This document shows, piece after piece, positions 23,325 through 34,099 of a DNA stretch of 64,000 nt. This DNA is from Serripes groenlandicus (taxonomy: Eukaryota; Mollusca; Bivalvia; Cardiida; Cardiidae). The position numbers and the translations under genes are program-made. The DNA is taken from contig JASEVX010000010.1 in the NCBI GenBank assembly GCA_031761405.1, positions 6,992,130 to 7,056,129 of the forward strand, written 5' to 3'. The notes beneath the pieces are model-generated. The model did no database searches. It was given only the letters and a program-made list of their open reading frames with translations, and had not been told where the DNA came from. The stretch's first letter is position 1; every line of letters starts with the position of its first letter.

Positions 23325-23520
23325 AGCCATCTCCCACATACTTCAAATCTGTAGTGAAATGTTATAATGGAAGCTTACAAATTTAACACAGTTTAAAAAG
23401 GTGTGACAATTGGAGAAATTGCTCATTATGAGCAAGTGTTTCCTTTTGCAAAACTACTTCCAAAAGACGTCTGTTGCGGATGGGTCGAATGCGGGGCAGC
23501 AAGTAGGAAAGGATTTATTA
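23325..23520. mobile_element. TTAA MITE, strongly decayed
   Basis: CATCTCCCACATACTTCAAA on the left and GTAGGAAAGGATTTATTAA on the right flank a weak GAGAAATTGCTCATTATGAG palindrome. Confidence 0.45.
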
Positions 23521-23636
23521 ATCCTCGAAAAGGTTATACTTTAAAAAAAATCTAAATGGTGAACACCTTACATGAACCCCTTACATAAATTAGCCATTGA
23601 AACGGGTCAATATTTAGGAATCGAAAGGAGCAATAG

Positions 23637-23700
23637 ACAATAGACAATAGACACTATTTTATTGACGTAAACTACATAGTTTCTTGTCGAACAATAAATC
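23637..23700 (-). mobile_element. Possible LINE 3' terminus
   Basis: On the minus strand TTTACGTCAATAAAATAGTG is followed by three TCTATTG units, a layout like a LINE 3' end with a short repeat tail. Upstream sequence to 23,990 is AT-rich and non-coding. Confidence 0.35.
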
Positions 23701-24037
23701 ATTATACTATATACAATACAAAAAAAACATACAACCAATTGCATAGAATATGAAATATACACAAAATCGAATGGTTATATTCCAAAAATGTGAAAAAAAC
23801 AACAAAAAAACAACAACAAAATAACTGATAAATAAAAATAAAAAAAAAATAAAAAAACAACAACAAAAAATGCTTCCCCAATATTACAAATAATTTATGG
23901 AAGACTAGCATTTTAACTATTTTACTGGACTTCCTTGGTTAATAGTATAATAAATACAATATATAAATAGCAATAGAACGTGCATTTTTCTTTCGCAAAA
24001 GGTTTTAGAATCCGAATATCATTTTCTTCTTGTATGT

Positions 24038-24220
24038 TTGAATTATAGAAACATACGTACACAATATATATCAACTTCATGGCCTTCTATTTCTCGATTT
24101 ATTAACTTATTATCTTCAAAAAGTAGAAACGTTCAAATGAATATTGCAAATTATATTTCAAAAGCGTCTGAGTATAGAGAATATTGTATTAATCAAAATA
24201 TGGTGTTTAGTAATAACTAA
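24038..24220 (+). pseudogene. Possible LINE C-terminal coding fragment
   Basis: A 60-residue frame contains SWPSISRFINLLSSKSRN and a following ANYISKASEYRE. In pattern this resembles the C-terminus of non-LTR retrotransposon proteins (Trp-Pro, then a helix ending in Ala/Arg). No reverse transcriptase lies next to it and no intact start is evident. This is a resemblance only. Confidence 0.3.
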
Positions 24221-24376
24221 GAATCATTTGCCAATGTTATTCATTAACAATGAGTCTTAGTTATCTAAACATAATATAGTACTTATCTGAAATATTATAA
24301 ATTCTTAGACGAAATATGTTACACGACAGTCACGACAGTCAGAAGTGTCGCCTTTATAAACGACTCTTCAGTTTAC

Positions 24377-24803
24377 ATAAACCCTTCCCCCATACAACAA
24401 ACCTGCAGCAGACGACTTTAACATATCTAGACAGAAACACTCTTTTCTTTATAATTGAAGGTACAATTCCTTAAAAAGTTTGAAAACATTGTGACAAAAG
24501 GGGAAATTGCTCATTATGAGCAATTTATCCTTTTGTCACAATGTTTTCAAAAGTCGTCTGCTACAGAGTTTACATAAACCCTTCCCCCAATTCAACAAAT
24601 CTGCAGCAGACGACTTTAACATATTTAGACAGAAACACTCGGAAAATCTGTAGAATTGAAGGTATAATTCCTTAAAAAGTTGAAAACATTGTGACAAAAG
24701 GGGAAATTGCTCATTATGAGCAATTTATCCTTTTGTCACAATGTTTTCGAAACTCGTCTGCTACAGACGCGTCAGAAAGTGTATGTATGTGGGAAAGGGT
24801 TAA
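24377..24803. mobile_element. TTAA MITE tandem dimer
   Basis: Two copies in direct order share a junction at about 24,567-24,577 (CTACAGAGTTTACATAAACC). Each has its own GCAGCAGACGACTTTAACAT and a long palindrome around GAAATTGCTCATTATGAGCA. Only the outer right end keeps GGGAAAGGGTTAA. The shared GTTTACATAAACCCTTCCCC at both left ends suggests tandem duplication and not two insertions. Confidence 0.75.
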
Positions 24804-25071
24804 TCATAAAATGGACTTGATAAATCACTATAATTCATTACACTGAAAAGATGAAGTGTATGTGTTCATCATAATAAAGGGTATTAAAAGACATTATCGT
24901 GTCACTGTAAAAAAAAAAGAATATATTCCAGATTATAATTACCATGGAAACCAAGAACTAATGTAAATAGAATTGTATTATATTCCGAACAAAACCTCAG
25001 GAAGTCATGCCATATCTGGCACCAGCTGTTTAAGGTTGGATAGATTCACCACTGGAGATAGAAATTGTTCA

Positions 25072-25334
25072 TTAAACCCTTTCCCACATACAAACACAAA
25101 ATCTGCAATAGAGTTGAAAATATCGTGGCAAAATATATTGACCACGATTTCTCCTTTTACCACAAAGTTTTTAACTGAATTCGATAATTATTCTTTCATT
25201 TTATCATCAATTTATCTTTTTGCAACTCAAATATTAATTTCACCTTCTTTACATATTTTTTTAAATATAGTTTGGACCTGATGTTTTTTTCAAAGTCGTC
25301 TTCAGCAGATTGATTGCCTGTGGGAAAGGGTTTA
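25072..25334. mobile_element. TTAA MITE, diverged
   Basis: Left TTAAACCCTTTCCCACATAC, right TGTGGGAAAGGGTTTA. The inner palindrome is partly replaced by AT-rich sequence. Confidence 0.6.
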
Positions 25335-25372
25335 CATGACATATGTGAAGAAGACTGAGATCATTCACTTAG

Positions 25373-25596
25373 TTAACCCTTTCCCTCATACAGACGCTTT
25401 CTGACGCCTTGACGGATTTTTGAAAACATAGTGACAAAAGAAGAAATTGCTCAAAACGAGCAATTTCTCCTTTTGACACAATGTTTTCCACTTTTAGTCA
25501 TAGGTTATCCATTCAATTTATAGAGATTTTTTATTTCTTTACAAAATATGTTCAAAGTCGTCTGCTGCAGAATTGTCGTATGAGGTAAAGGGTTAA
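25373..25596. mobile_element. TTAA MITE, complete copy
   Basis: TTAA at both ends, left CCCTTTCCCTCATACAGACG, right TATGAGGTAAAGGG. The central loop AATTGCTCAAAACGAGCAATT is intact. Confidence 0.85.
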
Positions 25597-25685
25597 AGAT
25601 TATATAAACTGGTGTCCATATTTAGCTGTATTTCTTTCGTTTCCGAGAAAATATTAACAATGTTTGTGTCATAAATAAGGACAAA

Positions 25686-25819
25686 TAACTCTTTCAACAT
25701 ACATTAAACCGGCAGCAGACGACTTTTACAAATATCGTAAAACATCGATTTTATGCGTTTGTCACAGTATTTGCAAAGTCGTTTGCTGCAGAGGCGTCGG
25801 TAGGAGGGAAAGGCTTACA
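25686..25819. mobile_element. TTAA MITE, short decayed copy
   Basis: TAACTCTTTCAACATACATT and GCAGCAGACGACTTTT on the left, GTTTGCTGCAGAGGCGTCGG and GGGAAAGGCTTA on the right; the centre is deleted. Confidence 0.5.
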
Positions 25820-26084
25820 TTCCATGTTAAAACAATAGATGATGAGATACGCAGGCCCTTTTCAAGGCATTTTGGGAACAAGAGTTTGGCCCTTTATTTT
25901 GGAAAATTTTAATTAATATTTTTTATTTGGGAATTAAAACCAGGGTTAACATGCCAAATTGGGAATTCTGCATTATTTTAAAGTCTTTTGCCATTGGGAA
26001 TGGGTCAGAATATCTGACCCGTGGGATGCCTAGAAAAAAGTTAACTTTGAAAGAGTTAGTCAATACAATATAATACTATGCTTT

Positions 26085-26840
26085 ACGCTGTTTTTAACAT
26101 GATTTCAGTTATATCACGCCTTTTTAAACAGTATTTCAGTTATATCACGCCGTTTTTAACAGTATTTCAATTATATCACGCCTTTTTAAACAGTATTTCA
26201 GTTATATCACGCCGTTTTAAACAGTATTTCAGTTATATCACACCTTTTTAAACAGTATTTCAGTTATATCACGCCTTTTTGAACAGTATTTCGGTTATAT
26301 CACGCCGTTTTAAACAGTATTTCAGTTATATCACGCCGTTTTTAACATGATTTCAGTTATATCACGCCTTTTTGAACAGTATTTCGGTTATATCACGCCG
26401 TTTTAAACAGTATTTCAGTTATATCACGCCGTCGTTTTTAACAGTATTTCAGTTATATCCCGCCTTTTTGAACAGTATTTCGGTTATATCACGCCGTTTT
26501 TAACAGTATTTCATTATACCACACCTTTTTAAACAGTATTTCGGTTATATCACGCCGTTTTAAAAAAAAACCGGTTATATCACGCTCTTTTAAACAGTAT
26601 TTTAGTTTTGTCACGCCGTTTTTAACAGTATTTCAGTTATATCACGCCGTTTTTAACAGCATTTCAGTTATATCACGCCGTTTTTAACAGTATTTCGGTT
26701 ATATCACGCCATTTTTAACAGTATTTCAGTTATATCACGCCATTTTTAACAATATTTCAGTTATATCACGCCATTATAACAGTATTTCAGTTATATCACG
26801 CCATTTTTAACAGTATTTCAGTTATATCACGCCGTTTCCC
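26085..26840 (-). repeat. 31-bp array of the SINE 3' tail, about 24 copies
   Basis: Units like ACAGTATTTCAGTTATATCA with CGCCGTTTTTAA repeat at 30-31 bp steps (26,109, 26,140 and so on). This is exactly the SINE tail (inverted TGATATAACTGAAATACTGT) and the array leads into a SINE body at 26,840. Confidence 0.9.
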
Positions 26841-27025
26841 GTGTTGTACCGGACGTATTTATCCCGACACCGATGGATCAGTCGTCATGATATACCCGCA
26901 AACCTGAGCGCCAAAGAGAGGATCCATTTCCTATCATTGTTGAAGTTTTTTATATGACCCGACCGGTATAGAACCCTGGTCCCACGCTCCCAAGGCAGAA
27001 TCTATTACCACTACATCACGGCGAC
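26841..27025 (-). mobile_element. SINE, minus-facing member of a head-to-head pair
   Basis: The minus strand shows an A-box-like GATGTAGTGGTAATAGATTC, a degraded B box (GGTTCTATACC near 26,970) and the body down to the expanded tail. The head abuts the 90-bp array. Confidence 0.75.
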
Positions 27026-27029
27026 GCAA

Positions 27030-27574
27030 ATAGTTCGTACAAACATGATGCAGGCACTGATGAAATCGTTGATAATAAGCAAGAAGTGTCGCCCCTATGT
27101 AACGTCGTGCACTGACCGAAACGTTCGTACAAACATGATGCAGGCACTGATGAAATTGTTGATAATAAGCAAGAAGTGTCGCCCCTATGTAACGTCGTGC
27201 ACTGACCGAAACGTTCGTACAAACATGATGCAGGCACTGATGAAATTGTTGATAATAAGCAAGAAGTGTCGCCCCTATGTAACGTCGTGCACTGACCGAA
27301 ACGTTCGTACAAACATGATGCAGGCACTGATGAAATTGTTGATAATAAGCAAGAAGTGTCGCCCCTATGTAACGTCGTGCACTGACCGAAACGTTCGTAC
27401 AAACATGATGCAGGCACTGATGAAATTGTTGATAATAAGCAAGAAGTGTCGCCCCTATGTAACGTCGTGCACTGACCGAAACGTTCGTACAAACATGATG
27501 CAGGCACTGATGAAATTGTTGATAATAAGCAAGAAGTGTCGCCCCTATATAACGTCGTGCACTGACCGAAACGT
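27030..27574. repeat. 90-bp tandem array, 6 nearly identical units
   Basis: Units start at CGTACAAACATGATGCAGGC every 90 bp (27,061, 27,151, 27,241 and so on mark the same internal base). Units differ by one or two bases. Because 90 is a multiple of 3, both strands hold open frames of about 200 residues with no other coding support. The homologous spacer at 32,532-32,640 is single copy. Confidence 0.95.
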
Positions 27575-27629
27575 TTACATACATGAGCCGCGTCTAGGTC
27601 TTATTGCCTCTCTGATTCGATACCATCTA

Positions 27630-27805
27630 AAGTGAAGACTGCCTCGGGTGCGAATAGTCGCGGGTTCGATCCACGACCTTGTCATACCAAATTCTTTAAA
27701 AGTGACAGTTATGGCTGTCCTCATTGGCGCTCAGGATTTCGAGGTTAGCATTATGACTGACTGGCTGGTGTCAGGATATGCCGTGATATAACTGAACAAT
27801 TGGAG
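27630..27805 (+). mobile_element. SINE, plus-facing member of the pair
   Basis: It starts just 5' of the B box (GGTTCGATCC at 27,662-27,671), so the A-box head is missing. The body (TTGGCGCTCAGGATTTCGAG, GACTGGCTGGTGTCAGGATA) and a shortened tail follow. Confidence 0.75.
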
Positions 27806-28177
27806 ACATCGGTCAGTTATCTCCGTTTAATACTCTCTACATATAGCTAGGTCCTATCATTTGGTTTCCTCTGTTTTTATCATTGGTTTCTTTGCACTGG
27901 ATGGTGCACTTATAATTGCATTTTCTTGGCCAACTGTTATTAGATTGATTAGTAATTCCACATTTGTTTTATTTAAACACTGCTATGTAAATTTTCTCTT
28001 TTGAATCATCACTTTAATTAACACATTTATGATTAATGTGTACAGAGTAATTGCAATATCTCATTGCGAAATAGCGATAAAGACAAAGGATTCCAACTTA
28101 AAGGACCTACCAACTATTTGGTCTTCCTTGGTCTTTATCTGACAAGGGAGATAATATAATTATCACTAATGTCCCTC

Positions 28178-28228
28178 ATTGTTGAAAACGGCATAAAACA
28201 CCAACCAACGCAATCAATTATTTAAAGT
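28178..28228 (+). mobile_element. SINE 3' tail fragment
   Basis: GTTGAAAACGGCATAAAACA, CCAACCAACGCAATCAATT is a near-consensus tail. The sequence upstream (CCTTGGTCTTTATCTGACAA) matches no other SINE body here. Confidence 0.5.
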
Positions 28229-28447
28229 TATATTTGCGTAAAATAAGTTGATAAATAAAAGACGAAACATATTTTCTGATTACCACAGAACATTGGTGGC
28301 TCAAATATTGTCTAAACGAAACCGTTTTACAGAACGTTTAAAAGAGTGTTTAATTTAGCCTCTTTAACTGATCCTTGTACCATCTCAGCATGTTTTGTAT
28401 TGGGGTTTCACTATAATACACCTAAAGTACAGAACGATACTTGTCTA

Positions 28448-28677
28448 TTAACCCTTTCCCTCATACGACAATTCTGCAGCAGACGACTTTGAACATATTT
28501 TGTCAACAAATAGAAAATATCTATAATTGAATGGATAACCAATAACTAAAAGTGGAAAACATTGTGGCAAAAGGAGAAATTGCTCGTTTTGACCAATTTC
28601 TTCTTTTGTCACTATGTTTTCATAAACCCGTCTGCTACAGAGGCGTCAGAAAGCATCTCTATGAGGGAAAGGGTTAA
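28448..28677. mobile_element. TTAA MITE, complete copy
   Basis: TTAA at both ends; CCCTTTCCCTCATACGACAA on the left, CTATGAGGGAAAGGG on the right. It is in reverse arrangement relative to the 25,373 copy. Units 2 and 3 lack it. Confidence 0.85.
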
Positions 28678-28776
28678 CATTAGAGCTTTGAGCAATTTCT
28701 TCTTTTGTCGCTATGTTTTCAAAAAGCCGTCTGCTGTAGGGACGTCAGAAAGAGTCTATATGAGGGAGAGGGCTAA
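28678..28776. mobile_element. Half MITE fused to the preceding copy
   Basis: GAGCAATTTCTTCTTTTGTC through GTCTGCTGTAGGGACGTCAG to GAGGGAGAGGGCTAA forms only the right half. The same half exists alone in unit 2 (34,914-35,000) and unit 3 (38,288-38,377). Confidence 0.6.
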
Positions 28777-28886
28777 TGAACTACGTGTTGCTTCTAGGAA
28801 TTCCTTTTGCATGACTGCGTGAATTATGTATTTCAATATATCCCGGAAGCAGACGTTGGTTGACATGTCTACAATAAGAAGACATT

Positions 28887-29117
28887 TTAACCCTTAAACG
28901 TATACAGAGAAATCGCGACATATATGCAGCAGACGACTTATTAACTCCATTGGGACAAAAGGATAAGTTGTTCGTAATGAGCAATTTCTCCTTTTGCCAC
29001 ACTGTTTTTCGTCTCTATTTAATAATCATGCTTCCCTTTTTAGAGATTGTCCATAGTACTTTGCCGATGTTTTCAAAGTCGTCTGCTGCATATTTGTAGT
29101 ATGCTGGAAAGGGTTAA
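28887..29117. mobile_element. TTAA MITE, complete, older copy
   Basis: Left TTAACCCTTAAACG, right TATGCTGGAAAGGGTTAA. Orthologous copies stand in the two other units at 35,110-35,340 and 38,490-38,719, so it predates the triplication. Confidence 0.75.
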
Positions 29118-29288
29118 AACAGTGTGGGTAAAGGATTATTGATCATAATAAGAAACTAGTCATTTTCCAACCAATACCACCAATTCCGTACCAAAATTAT
29201 GCTTCCATTTTGTGGTTTTTTTCTCTTCAAAATCTTACCAAGCAGACGACTGTTAAGATATCATATGAGTTTAAGGGCGATACGTTAA

Positions 29289-29514
29289 TAAGCGCTTTCA
29301 ACATTTGTTTCAGTTATATAACGGCGTTTCTTGAGTAAGTTACCACTACTACTGGTCCATTTACCCCACTGCCAGTCATAATGCTAATCAAGCAAACCTG
29401 AGCGTCAAGGAGGGCTGCAATTTTCTACTATTTTTTAAGTATTTTGTATGATCCGACCAGGGATCGAACCCGCGACCACAGGCGGACGCTCTAACACTAC
29501 ACCACCGAGGCGGT
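29289..29514 (-). mobile_element. tRNA-headed SINE, best full-length copy in the window
   Basis: On the minus strand: head CCGCCTCGGTGGTGTAGTGT, TAGAGCGTCCGCCTGTGGTC, B box GGTTCGATCC, body (ACTGGCAGTGGGGTAAATGG) and tail GTTGAAAGCGC. A and B boxes have tRNA spacing. This copy defines the head from which the 29-bp satellite derives. Confidence 0.85.
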
Positions 29515-29669
29515 CTTAATCAGTATAAGAATCCATTATTATTCTTAAATCAGTCCGGTCGTCTTATAAATCGGACCCTATTTTACAGATACTGACTTTG
29601 CAACACAAACAAAATGTACAAGAACAACATACTTCTTTAGTCACTCCGAATAATAACAAAGTTGTAAGA

Positions 29670-29995
29670 AATGAGAATGTACATGAGAGGCGTAAGGCAT
29701 CAGTGGTCAAAGAAGATCCAGGTCACGCAGTCTGATCTGAGTCTGCACTATTTGTCAATTAGTGATAGAAGGATTCAATTAGCTTCCGTAAATCAATATC
29801 GATTTGAACCCTCAGGATGGATGCGCAGGCCTACTTTTTTCAAATACTTAAGTTATGACGCCAAGGTTGATTCTCCTGGAGTACCGCTCACATATACTAA
29901 TACTGACTCTTTCCTGAAACAGAAAATCCACAGGAGTCGGATACTTTACGCAGACCATACTGTTGGGTTTTCTCGTGGAACGGCTCATGTTTGTT
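29670..29995. mobile_element. Fold-back element, unit 1 copy
   Basis: The left arm (GATCCAGGTCACGCAGTCTG) and right arm (ACGCAGACCATACTGTTGGG, TTTTCTCGTGGAACGGCTCA) are diverged relatives of the arms at 612-897. No reliable coding frame. Confidence 0.55.
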
Positions 29996-30130
29996 TTTTA
30001 CAAGTGCCATGGATGATTTCTATGTTTTAGTTGCTAAGAAACATGGAATTTCGGACGATTTCCTTTCTACGCGTTATATGGTGAAGAAAAGAAGAACTTG
30101 CTCTAAATGAGCCAATTTTAATGAAAATTA

Positions 30131-30245
30131 AATGGCTTGATTGATTGGGGTTTAACGCCGTTTTTAACAATTTCTCAGTCATATCACGGCGGCCAGTTCA
30201 CCTACTGATGTATTACCTGGTTTTCTCACACCAGTACTCCACATG
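30131..30245 (-). mobile_element. SINE fragment (family with CCGGTAGC head), tail part
   Basis: TTGATTGATTGGGGTTTAAC, GGCGGCCAGTTCACCTACTG and TGGTTTTCTCACACCAGTAC match the 3' half of the SINE at 39,259-39,525. Unit 3 has a corresponding fragment at 40,084-40,172; unit 2 does not. Confidence 0.75.
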
Positions 30246-30395
30246 ACAATTTTTGAAAATGAGTTTTAAAAATCAGACGAACGATGCAGATGTGTTGTAT
30301 ATGGGACAGTGGGATAATACCAGCCAATATACTGGTAGGGTCCAGCAAATAAAAAGAGTCCAATAAGTGTTGATTTAACAGTTTTATTTTTCCTA

Positions 30396-30900
30396 TCTAC
30401 GGTACCAGCTCAATGTTAACAAAATCAAACATAGTGTTTTGTCCAGCTAATCTACAAAATAATAATAATAAATTAAAAGTGCTAAAGCTGTATATATATA
30501 AAATATGTAAACACATCACAGATAAAGAAACTCTGACACAAATGGTGTGCAAGTAATACAATACATTGTAAATAAAACATTGTCGCCCATTCTCATTGGG
30601 AATGGCAAACCATGGATACTCAACCCTCATTTTGTCCTGCACATGAAACTTTCACTGTGACAAGCTTGATTCATGCACATTGAACATTCACTGTGAAATG
30701 TCGAATTTATGCACATGTGTTCAGTGGAAAGTCACTGGGATGAGTCTGATGAAAGAGATATGAATTTTAACCCGATTGCACAATTTACAACTTGATTTCA
30801 TTATCTCCCTGTCTGTTGAGAGTTATTGCCCATTGCTGTTACTAACTCGACTTCCAATGAGAAGAGGTGACAATGCACTGGGCTTTGTTTTATGGAGACG
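30396..30900. other. Conserved non-coding stretch of the triplicated unit
   Basis: This stretch is kept in all three units (36,568 and 40,317 are the matching starts). The minus-strand frame at 30,397-30,642 is open for 81 codons, but indels in unit 3 change its length and start, which argues against selection on a protein. An AATAAA motif lies on the minus strand near 30,385. Two copies of a TTCACTGTGA-type 36-bp motif sit at about 30,651-30,720. Confidence 0.45.
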
Positions 30901-30979
30901 GATTATTGATCAACTAGAATTATAATCAAATGGATGAGCTTAAAAGTTACAATGCATGGACAATCTACTGTAAACACTT

Positions 30980-31085
30980 TCCAACCTCCAGATGCATCTT
31001 TGACACATTTGCAGCAGACGACTACTGAAAACATGGTGACAAAAGGAGAAAGTCGTTCACTGCAGATTAGTTGAAGGTGGGAACA
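30980..31085. mobile_element. TTAA MITE, short internally deleted copy, unit 1
   Basis: CCAGATGCATCTTTGACACA, GCAGCAGACGACTACTGAAA and GGAGAAAGTCGTTCACTGCA, then GAAGGTGGGAAC. The left end has lost TTAA here but keeps it in units 2 (37,156) and 3 (40,932). Confidence 0.6.
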
Positions 31086-31134
31086 AATGACTAACACTTA
31101 GAGTTCAACAGGTATTCCTAGCATAATTTTCACA

Positions 31135-31207
31135 ATAAAATATACACTAAAATATACACTAAAATATACACTAAAATATACACTAAAATATACACTAAAA
31201 TATACAT
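31135..31207. repeat. 12-bp microsatellite-like run, about 6 copies
   Basis: TATACACTAAAA repeats six times here but only once at the same place in units 2 and 3, so the expansion is specific to unit 1. Confidence 0.85.
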
Positions 31208-31974
31208 GCAGAGCCGAGCTTCAATAACATTTTTTTTACTCAAACCAGGAACACAGATATCATAAGATCTACATTCTTGCTCAAACCTAAGGTTTTGATA
31301 TTAATACTTAATGCCTACTCTTGTTGCATTTATATATTTTTTTTAAAGCAGACAAGTCTAAAATCATCATATTGGTTACAATAACTCATCAAAGATAGAA
31401 AAGGTAAATTTAATTCTTCTATTTTTTGGTTGTATTCATAGATAGTCATTCAGTGCTTATAATTACTTGTTTGATCGGATATATCAGAAACACAACAATA
31501 CAAGCAGAGTAATTCGTTTGAACTCTCCATTGTTCAAAAAGGACGGTAAAACATGTATACAACACATGTTTTTTATCACATAATTACTAACTCAGCACAT
31601 AACTGTTACATGTACATTAAAAAAGTATTTATCATTTTTACAATTACTTTCTTTCACTTTTAAAGAACTAAATTTTATTGTACACACTATTAACATTGGA
31701 CACAAATGTGTTCAAATAAAAACAATTTCACAAGAGCGTGGGGGGAAATGGCCCTTTATTTTGGAAAATTAATCGCTATTATTTTTTATTTGGGAACAAA
31801 TAACCAGGGTTAACATGACATACTTAGGAAATATGCATGATTTTAAAGTATTTTGCCATTGGGAATGGGTCTGGATATCTGACCCGTCATATACCCAGAA
31901 AAAGGCCTGATACGTCTAGTGAAGTCCTGTAAAAAAAATGTCAGAGAGTTAGTCAATACAATATGATAATATGC

Positions 31975-32368
31975 TTTACGCCGTTTTTAACAGTATTTCA
32001 GTTATATCACGCAGTTTTAAACAATATTTCAGTTATATTACGTCGTTTTAAACAATATTTCAGTTATATCACGTTTTAAAAAACAACAACACGGTATTTC
32101 AGTTATATCACACCGTTTTAACAGTATTTCAGTTATATCACACCGTTTTTTTTCCCCAGTACTTCAGTTATATCACGCCGTTTTCAAATAGTATTTTAGT
32201 TATATCACGCCATTTTAACAGTATTTCAGTTATATCACGCCGTTTCAGCAGTATTTCAGTTATATCAAGCCGTTTAAAACAGTATATCGGTTATATCACG
32301 CAGTTTTTAAACAGTATTTCAGTTATATAACGCCGTTTTTAACAGTATTTCAGTTATATCACGCCGTT
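31975..32368 (-). repeat. 31-bp array of the SINE tail, about 12 copies
   Basis: Same unit and orientation as 26,085-26,840 but half as long and more diverged (insertions such as AAAAAACAACAACACGG). Confidence 0.85.
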
Positions 32369-32531
32369 TCCCGTATTATACCGACACCGATGGATCAGTC
32401 GTAATGATATATCCGCCAATGAGAGAATCGATTACCTATCATTGTTGAAGTCTTTTGTATGACCCGACCGGTATCGAACCCTGGTCCCACACTCCCAAGG
32501 CAGAAGATCTTACCACTACATCACGGCGAGG
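32369..32531 (-). mobile_element. SINE, minus-facing member of the pair, unit 2
   Basis: B box GGTTCGATACC and A-box-like GATGTAGTGGTAAGATCTTC on the minus strand. It corresponds to 26,841-27,025. Confidence 0.75.
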
Positions 32532-32696
32532 AAATAGTTTGAACAAACATTATTCAGGCACAGATACAATCCTTGATATTTAAAATTAAGAAGTGTCGCC
32601 CCGATGTAACGTCGTGCACCGACCATTACATTTACATATATGAGCCGCGTCTGGCGATCTTGAGTCTTATTGCCTCCCCGATTCTATACCATTTAA

Positions 32697-32925
32697 AGTT
32701 AAGACTGCCTCTGGTGCGGATGGTCGCGGGTTCGATCCACGACCGAGTCATACCAAACACTTTAAAAGTGGTAGTAATGGCTTCCCTCCTTGGCGCTCAG
32801 GGTTATAATGACTGTCTGGCTGGTGTCAGGCTAAATGGACCAGTAGTATGAGAAACTTACTTAGGACTCGCTGTGATATAACTGAAAAAGTGTTGAAAGC
32901 GACATAAGACACATACCAAATCAAT
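32697..32925 (+). mobile_element. SINE, plus-facing member of the pair, unit 2
   Basis: B box GGTTCGATCC, body TTGGCGCTCAGGGTTATAAT, CTAAATGGACCAGTAGTATG and tail GTTGAAAGCGACATAAGACA. The head is missing at the same point as in unit 1. Confidence 0.8.
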
Positions 32926-33097
32926 CAATTTTTAAAAGTTATATTTGCGTTAAATAAGCGAGTAAACGGCTGAATCTACATGATTCTGACAACAACAACA
33001 ACAAAAATCAGCCAAAGCTGCAGTATGCGTACTTGACTACATGCTCAAATCAAACGTTCCCTGCCGTTTCTTTACTAAGTTATAATAGCGCTTACAG

Positions 33098-34072
33098 CAT
33101 ATGCGGCCCGGCTCATATTTCCCCGGCCAACAGCTGAGTGCTAGCTTCAAACAAAGCAAACACTTCGCCGTAAGCGCGGGTAGGATGCGGGACATGCCTT
33201 ATAGCATATGCGAAACCGACTCACATTTCCCCTACCAGCTGCTGAGTGCTAGCTTGAAACAAGGCCAGCACTTCGCCGTAAGCGCGGGTAGACGGCGGGA
33301 CATGCCTTATAGCATATGCGGCCCCGGCTCACATTTCCCCTACCAGCTGCTGAGTGCTAGATTGAAACAAGGCCAGCACTTCGCCGTAAGCGCGGGTAGA
33401 CGGCGGGACCTGCCTCATAGCATATGCGGAACCGGCTCTTATTTCCCCTACCAGCTGCTGAGTGCTAGCTTGAAACAAGGCCAGCACTTCGCCGTAAGCG
33501 CGGGTAGACGGCGGGACCTGCCTTATAGCATATGCGGCCCCGGCTCACATTTCCCCTACCACCTGTTGAGTGCTAGATTGAAACAAGGCCAGCACTTCGC
33601 CGTAAGCGCGGGTAGACGGCGGGACCTGCCTTATAGCATATGCGGCACCGGCTCACATTTCCCCTACCAGCTGCTGAGTGCTAGATTGAAACAAGGCCAG
33701 CACTTCGCCGTAAGCGCGGCTAGACGGCGGGACCTGCCTTATAGCATATGCGGCCCCAGCTCACATTTCCCCTACCAGCTGCTGAGTGCTAGATTGAAAC
33801 AAGGCCAGCACTTCGCCGTAAGCGCGGGTAGACGGCGGGACCTGCCTCATAGCATATGCGGAACCGGCTCTCATTTCCCCTACCAGCTGCTGAGTGCTAG
33901 CTTGAAACAGGGCCAGCACTTCGCCGTAAACGCGGGTAGACTGCGGGACCTGCCTTATAGCATATGCGACCCCGGCTTTACATTTCCCCTACCAGCAGCC
34001 GTGAGCTCGCTTGAAACAAAGCCAGCTCTTCGCCGTAAGCGTGGGTAGACGGCGGGACCTGCCTTATATGCG
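33098..34072. repeat. 108-bp minisatellite, about 9 copies, with an unbroken plus frame
   Basis: AGCATATGCG recurs every 108 bp (33,203, 33,311, 33,419 and so on). The sequence is much more GC-rich than its surroundings. A plus-strand frame (33,101-34,048, 315 residues) runs through with a 36-residue repeat: FPYQLLSARLKQGQHFAVSA plus GRRRDLPYSICGPGSH. Because the period is a multiple of three, an open frame needs only one unit without a stop. I see no splice sites, start context or homology that make it a gene. It remains possible that it was an exon of a repeat protein. Confidence 0.85.
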
Positions 34073-34099
34073 GCCCCGGCTCAGATTTCCCCGGCCATC

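Larger units (their letters stand above)
25880..31735. repeat. Unit 1 of a tandem triplication
   Basis: It begins near CAAGAG-TTTGGCCCTTTATT and ends at AACAATTTCACA, after which unit 2 starts with CAAGAGCGTGGGGGG and the same CCCTTTATTTTGG. It carries, in order, the head-to-head SINE pair, MITEs, a SINE, a fold-back element and a conserved AT-rich stretch (30,380-31,735). Confidence 0.8.

Noticed and set aside
26934..27635. Open frames of about 200 residues on both strands
   Set aside because: A 90-bp unit divisible by three keeps both strands open; the units are almost identical and lie between two SINEs.
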